From Thermohalobaculum sp965247385 (GTDB taxonomy: Bacteria > Pseudomonadota > Alphaproteobacteria > Rhodobacterales > Rhodobacteraceae): DNA of 64,000 nucleotides. The notes under the pieces were generated by a model. The model saw only the letters and a program-made list of their open reading frames with translations. It had not been told where the DNA came from and ran no database searches. Of the stretch, positions 8,399-15,945 are shown one piece after another (position 1 is the stretch's first letter; each line of letters opens with the position of its first letter). The stretch is from positions 62,001-126,000 of the forward strand of contig CBDFHG010000002.1 in NCBI GenBank assembly GCA_965247385.1, given 5' to 3'. The position numbers and the translations under genes were made by a program.

Positions 8399-9220
8399 TC
8401 AGCGCGATAATCGCGCGTGGGCCTGGGCGAACTCCCTCTGACAAGGATGGCTGGTTGCCATCGAGACGACGACGCGGCGCACACTCACCACGACCCGGCA
8501 CCACGACCCGGGCACCGAGCTTCAGCAGTTTCAGGCGGATCGTGCCGCAGGTGGCATTTTTCAACCGCGTCTGTTGCAAACCCACGCGCCTGATCGCCTC
8601 CATCAGGACACAGGCGAAGGACGCGAACCACAGGCGCAGTTGGTTGGCACGCATGGTGCTGGGCGATGTGCGGTCAGCGAACAGGTTGAGCCGGCATTCC
8701 TTGATCCGGTTCTCCCTCTCGCCCCGGGCACAGTAGAGATCCTCGTAGAGGGCCCGCCCATCATATTCATCAGCTGTCAGCGAGGTGACGACGGGGGATT
8801 GGTGCCCTTGCGCAGATGTTCGGCCTTGCCGACCACCCGGCGCCGGCAACTCCAGCTGTCGCGTGTCCGGTACATGAAGTCGCGGAACCGGCGGGCCGGC
8901 TCGCCAGTCTGCTCATGCTCCGCCCTGGCCGCCGCGAGTTCCCCCTCTTCTGGCAAGGAGCCGGGCGTTCCTGGCCAGCCCGAACAGGTAATGCACACCA
9001 TTGCCCTCACACCACGCCATCAGCTCTTCGCGACAAAAGCCGGAACCGGCGCGCAGAACGACCTCCACCCCGGGCCAGGGCTCGCGGATCTGCCGAACGA
9101 GCCGCGCCACCTCTTGCGTGGCCCCCGCGGCGCCGTCGATGTTTGCCGGCCTGAGCCGGGCGGCCAGCAGGTGGCGGCCACAGAAGATGTGCAACGGCAG
9201 ATAGCAACAGCAGTCGTAAC
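8399..9220 (-). pseudogene. IS1380 transposase, 3' half
   Basis: The minus strand reads LPLHIFCGRHLLAARLR, RAGSGFCREELMAWCEGNGVHYLFGLARN, then after a frame change DEYDGRALYEDLYCARGERENRIKEC and ATCGTIRLKLLKLGARVVV, all typical IS1380 DDE-transposase blocks. The frame changes near 8860-8910 and again near 8500, where CGGGTCGTGGTG is duplicated. The original reading ends at a TGA at 8399. The coding sequence continues in the 5' half across the IS66 insertion. Confidence 0.85.
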
Positions 9221-9272
9221 GTAAGCGTCCGGTCTCGGGGCTCTGGTTCGGTTCAGCGTCGGCCGATTGCGC

Positions 9273-10781
9273 TCAGGTTTGAGCGAAACGCCAGGGGAGC
9301 AACTCGTCGAGCTTGGTGATTTTGTGATCGGCGATGCGACTGAGCACATCGGTCAGCCAGGCTTGGGGATCGACGCCGTTGAGCCTGGCGGTCTCGATCA
9401 GGGTATAGGCGATGGCGGCGGATTTACCGCCAGCCTCTGAGCCGACAAAAAGATAATTCTTGCGACCCAGGGCTATCGGCTTCATGGCGCGTTCGGCGGA
9501 ATTGTTGTCGATCTCCAGAAAGCCGTGGTCGAGATACGGGCGCAGGCGCCTCATCCGGGTCAGGGCGTAGCGGATCGCCTTGGCGAGTTCGGACTTGCCG
9601 GAGATCTTTGGCAACCGGGTTTGCAGCCAGGCTTCCAGAGCATCGAAGATCGGTTTGGCGCGGGCTTGCCGGAGTTGGACCCGCTCGATGGGCACACTGC
9701 CGCGGGCATCCTTCTCGACGACGTAGAGCCCGGCGATGCGCTTGATGGCTTCCTCGGCGATGATCGAGCCCTCCGACTGGAAGACATCGGTGAACTTGCG
9801 CCGGATATGGGCCATGCAGGCGACTTCATCGACACCACCGGATCGGTAGAGCTCGTTGAACCCGGCATAGCCGTCCGCGTGCATCCAGCCCTTGTACCCG
9901 GCCAGGTGTTTGGTGGGGTGCTCGCCCTTGCGATCGACGGTGAACTGATACCATGCCGCTGGTGGGTCGGCGCCGCCCCATGGCCGTTCGTCGCGAACAT
10001 AGGTCCAGATCCGGGCGGTCTTGCATTTGCCGGTGCCCTTCACCTGCATCTTCAGGGTGGTGTCGTCGGCAAAGATCGCCTGGCCGCGCTGAACATGGCG
10101 CCCGACCATATCAGCCAATGGTTCCAGCAGTGCCGCCGATTTGCCGACCCGGTCGGACAGGGTCGAGCGGTCGAGATCAATGCCGTCGCGATCGAATATC
10201 CGGGACTGGCGATAGAGCGGGAGGTGATCGGCATACTTCGAGACCAGCACATGGGCCAGCAAGGCCGGGCCGGGACGACCCCGCTCGATCGGGCGCGAGG
10301 GCAATGGTGCCTGGCAGATCGCCTCGCAACACGTGCAAGCCATGCGGGGCCGGACAAAGCGGTTCACGATGAACCGGCCAGGGATGTATTCCAGCTCTTC
10401 GGTGACATCTTCGCCGAGCTTCTTCAGAACCTCGCCGCACTTGCCGCAGGCCTCGCCGGGCGACAGCACTTGCTCGTTACGCGGCAAGCTGTCCGGCAAC
10501 GGTTTGCGCTTTGGTTTGTTCTTCGGCCCGGCGACAGTATCAGGCGGCGCAGGCGGCGCGATCTTCGCCGCCGCGATCTCTTCCTCTTCGAGCCCGAGTT
10601 CAAGCTGATCCATCGTCTCCGACTTCGAGCCAAACCGATGACGGCGATGACCGGCGAGTTGATGCCTGAGCTTGGCAATCTCGAGCGCCTGGGACTTGAC
10701 CGTCGCCACCAATTGCCCCGCGAACACCCTCAATTCCGAGGGATTATCGGGCAGTGATTTGGTCTGATCCAGCATAGCCAT
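9273..10781 (-). CDS. tnpC: IS66 transposase TnpC
   Basis: A 502-residue IS66 transposase: an N-terminal helical region with a leucine-rich segment, a RFGSKSE motif, a zinc-binding CGKCGEVL...CTCC domain (about residues 110-160), the DDE catalytic domain with FADDTTLKM and WMHADGYAGFNELY, and the C-terminal FLEIDNNSAERAMKPIALGRKNYLFVGSEAGG block typical of the family. No frameshift or stop is present. It is the third gene of the tnpABC unit. Confidence 0.95.
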   Translation of the reverse strand: MAMLDQTKSLPDNPSELRVFAGQLVATVKSQALEIAKLRHQLAGHRRHRFGSKSETMDQLELGLEEEEIAAAKIAPPAPPDTVAGPKNKPKRKPLPDSLPRNEQVLSPGEACGKCGEVLKKLGEDVTEELEYIPGRFIVNRFVRPRMACTCCEAICQAPLPSRPIERGRPGPALLAHVLVSKYADHLPLYRQSRIFDRDGIDLDRSTLSDRVGKSAALLEPLADMVGRHVQRGQAIFADDTTLKMQVKGTGKCKTARIWTYVRDERPWGGADPPAAWYQFTVDRKGEHPTKHLAGYKGWMHADGYAGFNELYRSGGVDEVACMAHIRRKFTDVFQSEGSIIAEEAIKRIAGLYVVEKDARGSVPIERVQLRQARAKPIFDALEAWLQTRLPKISGKSELAKAIRYALTRMRRLRPYLDHGFLEIDNNSAERAMKPIALGRKNYLFVGSEAGGKSAAIAYTLIETARLNGVDPQAWLTDVLSRIADHKITKLDELLPWRFAQT

Positions 10782-10849
10782 TCTATACCAGAACGCGACA
10801 CTGAAGGGAACCCCAAAAGCGTCATATTTCTCTGTTTTTGTTCAGAAAA

Positions 10850-11197
10850 TCATCCTGCCGTCAGGGGTCGCCAGGTGCGCAGCGGCGCGCGCCAATCGAT
10901 GCCATCCAACAGCATCGCCAGTTGCGCCGATGTCACCGACAACCTGCCATGCGCCGGCGATGGCCAGACGAACCTGCCGCGCTCCAGACGCCTGGAAAAC
11001 AGACACGCCCCTTGCCCGTCCCACCATATGACCTTGATCAGATCGCCGCGCCGTCCCCGGAACACGAACAGGTGCCCGGAATACGGGTCCTGCTCCAGAA
11101 CCTTCTCGGCCAGCGCCGACAAACCGTTGAACCCCTTGCGCATATCGGTAACGCCAGCCGCCAGCCAGACCTTCGTCTGCACGGCAACCGGGATCAT
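10850..11197 (-). CDS. tnpB: IS66 accessory protein TnpB
   Basis: A 115-residue TnpB of IS66 with the family core TDMRKGFNGLSALAE, GHLFVFRGRRGDLIKVIWWDGQG and RLERGRFVWP. TnpB is required for efficient IS66 transposition, though its biochemical role is not settled. Its ATG overlaps the tnpA stop by four bases, which implies translational coupling. Confidence 0.94.
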   Translation of the reverse strand: MIPVAVQTKVWLAAGVTDMRKGFNGLSALAEKVLEQDPYSGHLFVFRGRRGDLIKVIWWDGQGACLFSRRLERGRFVWPSPAHGRLSVTSAQLAMLLDGIDWRAPLRTWRPLTAG

Positions 11198-11547
11198 GCG
11201 CTCAGACCTCGCGCCAACAGCACCACCATGTCCGGATCAAAGGCACCGCTGAGCGTCAGACGATGGCCCGATGCAAGGGCAATCTCGATCCGACCGTCGC
11301 TGACAGGGCTGATCGGCTCCGGCGCGGCGGTGATCGCAGTCGACATCACCTCGACAGGCAGGAAAAACACCCCATCACCACCTGGCCCAAACCGCGGATC
11401 ACGACGCCACGCGAACACCATGGTCGCGCTCAGCCCGTGATGGCGCGCCACCGACGCAACCGAAGCCCCAGGCTCAAGCGCCTCGGCCACAACACGGCGC
11501 TTGAACGCAGTCGAGTAGCTCCGCCGATTGCCTCTACGATGATCCAT
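11194..11547 (-). CDS. tnpA: IS66 DNA-binding protein TnpA
   Basis: A 117-residue protein starting MDHRRGNRRSYSTAFKRRVVAEAL. A helix-turn-helix (GASVASVARHHGLSATMVFAWRRD, about residues 25-50) is followed by a beta-rich tail. I chose the ATG at 11547; a TTG nine bases upstream is also in frame. It is the first gene of the IS66 tnpABC unit. Confidence 0.9.
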   Translation of the reverse strand: MDHRRGNRRSYSTAFKRRVVAEALEPGASVASVARHHGLSATMVFAWRRDPRFGPGGDGVFFLPVEVMSTAITAAPEPISPVSDGRIEIALASGHRLTLSGAFDPDMVVLLARGLSA

Positions 11548-11662
11548 CAAGTTCAAGTGTCCTCGTAATTCAAACGGACATTATCGCCCGCGATCACGCG
11601 AAGACTCGCACGCCAATCACAAACCCTTCAAGGGCGGGGAGACCGGACGGTTACGTCGTAAC

Positions 11663-12236
11663 AACCATGCAAGAACCGGCCCTCCTGGTGCCCGTGGATC
11701 GCATCGTCGGTCGCGTCCGGATCCAGGACGATGCGCCGCCGAGGTGTGTCGTGGGCTTCCACGAACAGGGTCACGAACAGCGCCTCAAGCGCGTCCTTGT
11801 CGTGGCCGGTCTTGTGGTAGCGGCCCGGCGCGCCCTCAGGCGCATGCTCCAGGCGGTTCAGCGTACTCTTGCCCGCCAGCACCGCACAGTCGGCCCGCTT
11901 CGCCGCCAACTTGTCCGACAGCAGGGCCAGAACCGGCCAGAACCGGATCGTGCCGCAACTCGTCGTGATCCTCGATGTCCTCATGGCCCAGGGCGATCCC
12001 GGCAATACAGCTGGCCCATCATGCCTGGCAGTTGGTGCACCACGAGTTCCGGTGTGCGATGGTCGATGAAGCAATCCGCCACCCGTTCGTCCCCTTGATC
12101 GCCCGGTCGGCATGGCGCAGCAGCAAGGCACCGGCATTCGTGGTGATCGCCCCGCCGTCGAAACCCGCGACCACGCGACGGTTTTCAAAGGCTTCAAATT
12201 CGAGTTGAGTTGAGTGGAGCTACAGTCTGTTTGCAT
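11663..12236 (-). pseudogene. IS1380 transposase, 5' half
   Basis: An ATG at 12236 begins MQTDCSSTQL, after which an extra CAACT repeat throws the frame. Read in the corrected frame it gives FEAFENRRVVAGFDGGAITTNAG, the usual IS1380 start. Later blocks LALLSDKLAAKRADCAVLAGKSTLNRLEH and EALFVTLFVEAHDTPRRRIVLDPDATDDAIHGHQEGRF identify the family and include the first catalytic aspartate region. At least two frameshifts make it inactive. It joins the 3' half once the IS66 is removed. Confidence 0.88.
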
Positions 12237-12330
12237 CGGGCCCTCTTTCTGAAACTGTCAAGTCTTTGTTGCTAAAGATCTTTTAGCAGATTCTTTGGGC
12301 CGATGCACCTGATTCGGTGAGAAATGCGGG

Positions 12331-13524
12331 TTAGCCAGCATCCAAGGCGGCGACGCCGGGCAGGGTCTTGCCCTCCAGCCATTCCAGAAACGCGCCCCCG
12401 GCCGTCGAGACATAGGAAAACCGTCCCGCCGAACCCGAGGCATTCAGCGCCGCCACCGTGTCGCCACCACCCGCCACCGACAACAGCTTCCCGGCTTCGG
12501 TCAACTCCGCCGCCGCCCGCGCCGCCGCGTCTGTCGCGGCGTTGAAGGGCACAATCTCGAAGGCCCCCAGCGGCCCGTTCCAGACCACCGTCTTGGCGGC
12601 CGCGAAGCGCGCCACGATGTCGGCAACCGAGTCAGGTCCGGCATCCAGGATCATTGCATCTGCCGGGCAGGCATCCGCCGCCACTACCTCGCTGGCAGCA
12701 CCCGCCTTGAACTCGCGCGCCACCACCATATCCACCGGCAACACGATCTCGCAGCCCGCAGCCCGCGCTTTGGCCATGATCCCGCGCGCGGTTCCGGCCA
12801 GGTCATGCTCGCACAGCGACTTGCCCACGGCGATGCCCTGCGCGGCCAGGAAAGTGTTCGCCATGCCGCCACCAATGACGATCTGATCGACCTTGTCGAT
12901 CAGGTTGCCCAGCAGCTCCAGCTTGGTCGAAACCTTAGCCCCGCCAATCACCGCGATCACCGGGCGCTCCGGGTCGGTCAGCGCTCCCGCCAGTGCCTGC
13001 AACTCCGCCTGCATCAACCGCCCGGCGGCCGAGGGCAGCCGCCGCGCCAACCCCTCGGTCGAGGCATGGGCCCGATGCGCTGCCGAAAAAGCATCGTTGA
13101 CGTAAACATCCCCCAGCCGCGCTAACTCATCGGCGAAGGCGCCGGTGTTCTTCTCCTCGCAAGGATGGAACCGGGTGTTCTCGCACAGCAACACCTCGCC
13201 CGGGGGCAGGGCGCTGGCCGCAGCCTCAGCCTCCGCGCCGACGCAATCCGCCGAGAACCGCACCGGCACCCCCAGCACCCCCGCCAACGGCTCGGCCAGC
13301 GGTTCCAGCGACAGTTCCGCCACTACTTTCCCTTTCGGCCGCCCGAAATGCGCCAGCAGGACCGGCCTGCCGCCGGCGGCCAGAATCTCCCGCATGGTCG
13401 GACCGATCGCCTCCATCCGCGTCGTGTCGGTCACCCGCCGGTCGCGCATGGGCACATTGATATCCACCCGCACCAGCACATGCCGGCCCGAGAGATTGAG
13501 GTCGTCGAGGGTCTTAATGGTCAC
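12331..13524 (-). CDS. pgk: Phosphoglycerate kinase
   Basis: A 397-residue kinase transferring phosphate from 1,3-bisphosphoglycerate to ADP. Signatures: HVLVRVDINVP, LLAHFGRPKG, VYVNDAFSAAHRAHAST, IGGAKVSTKLELL, VIGGGMANTFLAAQG, WNGPLGAFE and the C-terminal SVAGGGDTVAAL nucleotide segment. The start is a GTG at 13524 that shares GTGA with the ridA stop, supporting translational coupling and ruling out the upstream in-frame ATG. The last residues read ALDAG, followed by a TAA that belongs to the IS1380 terminal repeat, so the native C-terminus has been exchanged for an IS-supplied stop. All catalytic blocks are intact. Confidence 0.95.
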   Translation of the reverse strand: MTIKTLDDLNLSGRHVLVRVDINVPMRDRRVTDTTRMEAIGPTMREILAAGGRPVLLAHFGRPKGKVVAELSLEPLAEPLAGVLGVPVRFSADCVGAEAEAAASALPPGEVLLCENTRFHPCEEKNTGAFADELARLGDVYVNDAFSAAHRAHASTEGLARRLPSAAGRLMQAELQALAGALTDPERPVIAVIGGAKVSTKLELLGNLIDKVDQIVIGGGMANTFLAAQGIAVGKSLCEHDLAGTARGIMAKARAAGCEIVLPVDMVVAREFKAGAASEVVAADACPADAMILDAGPDSVADIVARFAAAKTVVWNGPLGAFEIVPFNAATDAAARAAAELTEAGKLLSVAGGGDTVAALNASGSAGRFSYVSTAGGAFLEWLEGKTLPGVAALDAG

Positions 13525-13958
13525 GCATCCGTCTCCGCCGTCTCCCGAAACCGATCGTCCGGAATCACGGCGATAACCGTGAGTTCGACAAGCAACTCCC
13601 GCTCCCACAGCCCGGCGACCTTAATGCCGGTTGCGACAGGCGCACTAGGCTTGGCAAAAACCGCTGCCCTGGCCCGGCTGATCGCGTCCTTGTCCGCGTC
13701 GCGGACAAAATAGGTGGTGAGCGAGACGACATCAGACAAACGCCCGCCCAATTCACCAAGAATCTTGCGGATGTTTTCCAGCGCAACCTCAGTTTGCCGC
13801 CCGGCGTCTCCGACCCCGATGACCTGACCATCGGCGTCCCACGCAACCTGACCCGTCAGGTGAACCCGGCGGCCCGCCGGATCGGCAACCGCCTGGTTGA
13901 GCGGATATGCGCCCGGTTTCCAGACGGTATCAGGATTGGTGTTGACGCACGCATTCAT
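13521..13958 (-). CDS. RidA/YjgF-family protein
   Basis: A 145-residue member of the RidA superfamily, whose archetype hydrolyses reactive enamine/imine intermediates. The protein shows VHLTGQVAWDADGQVIGVGDAGRQTEVALENIRKILGELGG, then VVSLTTYFVRD and a C-terminal LWERELLVELTVIAVI. The archetypal RidA catalytic arginine is expected in the last strand (R..VE); here the corresponding text is WERELLVELTV, which I could not align confidently. Its ATG at 13958 overlaps the gap stop by one base (TGATG) and its stop overlaps the pgk GTG by four bases, so it is embedded in the gap-pgk operon. Confidence 0.88.
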   Translation of the reverse strand: MNACVNTNPDTVWKPGAYPLNQAVADPAGRRVHLTGQVAWDADGQVIGVGDAGRQTEVALENIRKILGELGGRLSDVVSLTTYFVRDADKDAISRARAAVFAKPSAPVATGIKVAGLWERELLVELTVIAVIPDDRFRETAETDA

Positions 13959-14959
13959 CAGACCAGCGCGCCCATGGCCACCGCGGTGTCGCTCATCCGG
14001 TTCGAGAAGCCCCACTCGTTGTCGTACCAAGCCAGGATGCGGCAGAACGTGCCGTCCATCACCTTGGTCTGGTCCATGTGAAACACCGAGGAATGGCTGT
14101 CATGATTGAAGTCCGACGACACCAGCGGCTCGTCGGTAAAGCCCAGCACGCCCTTCAGATCCTGGCCCGCAGCCGCGCGGATCGCGTCGTTGATCTCGTC
14201 AATCGAGGTCTCTCGCTTGGCAACGAACTTGAAGTCCACCACCGAGACATTCGGCGTCGGTACCCGGATGGAAACGCCGTCCAGCCTGCCGTTCAACTTC
14301 GGCAACACCAGCCCCACTGCCTTGGCCGCACCGGTCGAGGTCGGGATCATCGACATCGCTGCCGCGCGGCCCCGGTAGAGATCCTTGTGCATGGTGTCCA
14401 GCACCGGCTGGTCGCCGGTATAGGCGTGGATCGTGGTCATGAAGCCCTTGTCGATCCCGATCGCCTTGTCCAGCACATAGGCCACCGGTGCCAGGCAGTT
14501 GGTGGTGCAGGACGCATTCGAGACCACCAAGTCGTCGGGGCCCAGCGCGCCATGATTGACACCATAGACGATGGTCTGGTCGGCGCCGCCCGCCGGAGCG
14601 GAGATCAGCACCCGCTTCGAGCCGTTCTCCAGATGGGCGCTGGCCTTCTCCTTCGAAGCGAAGAAACCAGTGCACTCCAGCGCCACATCGACATCGCCCC
14701 AAGGCAATTCAGCCGGGTCGCGGATCGCTGTCACCCGGATCGGCCCGCGCCCCACATCGATGCTGTTGCCATCGACCGTCACGGTGCCGGGAAAGCGCCC
14801 ATGCACCGAGTCGTATCGCATCAGGTGCGCATTGGTCTCGACCGGCCCCAGATCGTTCAGCGCCACCACCTCGATATCGGTCCGCCCCGACTCGATGATC
14901 GCCCGCAACACATTGCGCCCGATGCGCCCAAAGCCATTGATCGCGACCTTCACTGCCAT
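13958..14959 (-). CDS. gap: Glyceraldehyde-3-phosphate dehydrogenase (phosphorylating)
   Basis: A 333-residue GAPDH: AINGFGRIGRNVLRA Rossmann start, ALNDLG with the aspartate that favours NAD, the catalytic SNASCTTNC (about residue 150), TTIHAYTGDQ, RAAAMSMIPTSTGAAKAV and WYDNEWGFSNRM. The ATG at 14959 follows GAGAGCGGAAA. It is the first gene of gap-ridA-pgk on the minus strand, so the operon promoter should lie in 14960-15136, next to an IS66-like remnant. Confidence 0.96.
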   Translation of the reverse strand: MAVKVAINGFGRIGRNVLRAIIESGRTDIEVVALNDLGPVETNAHLMRYDSVHGRFPGTVTVDGNSIDVGRGPIRVTAIRDPAELPWGDVDVALECTGFFASKEKASAHLENGSKRVLISAPAGGADQTIVYGVNHGALGPDDLVVSNASCTTNCLAPVAYVLDKAIGIDKGFMTTIHAYTGDQPVLDTMHKDLYRGRAAAMSMIPTSTGAAKAVGLVLPKLNGRLDGVSIRVPTPNVSVVDFKFVAKRETSIDEINDAIRAAAGQDLKGVLGFTDEPLVSSDFNHDSHSSVFHMDQTKVMDGTFCRILAWYDNEWGFSNRMSDTAVAMGALV

Positions 14960-15136
14960 TTTCCGCTCTCCTCGTGATGCTGGGTAACGCGGACCCGATA
15001 TCGCCCGTTTCTTGGACAAGAGTCCGCCGCCTGATGCCTTCCCGGCGCTTATACAGACCAGCCGCCGGGAATCAATCGCAGCGACCGCAGCCGCCGCCGC
15101 AATCTACCCGCAACATCGGTATGAACTCCGGCCCAG

Positions 15137-15633
15137 CCGAAGGGCCTCAATCGAAGACAGGCAGCCCGCTGGGCAGTGCCTGAGGCACATCTTGGCGCAG
15201 GTCGATGCCACACTGCCCGCAGACAGGTGGAAAGTGATCTTCAACATGGGCAGGATCAGCCGTTTGGCAAAGGGTACCGCCCTTGTGGCCCTTCTGCCCG
15301 CCTGGTTTATTGCCGGACTTTCCCCGCAGACTTTTGGTCCGAGGTTCAGCCTTGGGCTTCTTTAGCCCGTCGCTTGAAGGCGGCTTGCCGCTGTTGCTGC
15401 TATTCAAGCTGAGGCGACGCTCCAGATCTTCAATCCGCGCCACATGCCGTGCAATTGTTTGTTGCTGAGCTTCATAAGCCGACCGCAAACGCGCATACTC
15501 CAGCTTCAGGTCTTCAAAGACCCGTGCGGAAACAAACAGCTCCAGAAGGATTTGACACGGTCATAAAACAGATGAATCACAGCGAGACCCCTGGTGCAAG
15601 AAAACTATTCCAAATCCGTACCTGGGCAGTTAC
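15137..15633 (-). mobile_element. IS66-like element remnant (5' end and transposase N-terminus)
   Basis: Read on the minus strand, the element tip GTAACTGCCCAGG starts at 15633. A leader follows, then a transposase N-terminus (about 15540 to 15147) with a coiled coil and RRLSLNSSNSGKPPSSDGLKKP, GNKPGGQKGHKG and a Cys pair (VCGQCG). This is the DUF6444-type IS66 transposase head. The DDE domain is absent; the sequence becomes unrelated after PSGLPVFD and a stop at 15147. The first 42 bases of the tip recur at 29012-29053. Confidence 0.78.
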
Positions 15634-15667
15634 GAAAATATAAACATTGGCCATTTCGAGACCTGCC

Positions 15668-15757
15668 ATGCCCGAGTCTCCGGGCTCTCTGATCGACTTT
15701 CAACGCCGTTTCCCAGACGACGGCGCGTGCGCCACCTATCTCTGCACGATCCGTTGT
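15668..15757 (+). pseudogene. IS1595-family transposase N-terminal remnant
   Basis: About 30 codons from an ATG at 15668 read MPESPGSLIDFQRRFPDDG then ACATYL, the usual start of one IS1595 transposase subgroup. Similarity ends before the zinc-ribbon cysteines. The rest of 15634-15945 holds no other feature that I can recognise. Confidence 0.6.
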
Positions 15758-15945
15758 GAACCGCTCCGGGTTTGCTGGCGGGTCCAAACCTTGAGAAGGT
15801 GGAGCGAGGACAAAGAAAATGTCGGAAAGATATTTCCCTGAAGCGTGCAGAGCAGGTTCTCAGAACCTGCCCTTACTCCGCCAACCGACCGCAACGGTGG
15901 GTTGTTCGAGGCTGCCCTACGGGCTTGGGCCGGGGCGTGCCTATC

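Larger units (their letters stand above)
9221..11654 (-). mobile_element. Intact IS66-family insertion sequence (2434 bp)
   Basis: The ends are imperfect inverted repeats beginning GTAAGCGTCCGGTCTC (left) and GTAACCGTCCGGTCTC (right, read inward). The element carries three intact genes, tnpA, tnpB and tnpC, in the standard order on the minus strand. It interrupts the IS1380 transposase and is flanked by a perfect 8-bp duplication, the size known for IS66. It is therefore younger than the IS1380 insertion and may still be active. Confidence 0.95.
9213..11662. repeat. 8-bp target site duplication of the IS66 element (GTCGTAAC)
   Basis: GTCGTAAC occurs at 9213-9220 and again at 11655-11662, directly abutting the two IS66 ends. 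Deleting 9221-11662 restores the IS1380 transposase reading HGCYDCCCYLPLHIF, so the duplication was made by the IS66 insertion. Confidence 0.93.
8185..12333 (-). mobile_element. IS1380-family element, decayed, carrying a nested IS66
   Basis: Terminal repeats TAGCCCGCACTTCTCACC (from 8185) and its near complement ending at 12333 (TAACCCGCATTTCTCACC read inward) bound the element. Removing the IS66 and one 8-bp repeat leaves about 1.7 kb, the usual IS1380 size. The transposase is on the minus strand and is frameshifted. The right end abuts pgk so closely that the pgk stop codon lies in the terminal repeat. I see no matching 4-bp target duplication at the two outer ends, which may mean later rearrangement. 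Confidence 0.85.

Noticed and set aside
9525..10757. 410-codon open frame on the plus strand opposite IS66 tnpC
   Set aside because: It is the antisense shadow of a well-recognised transposase in GC-rich DNA; its translation has no domain-like features.
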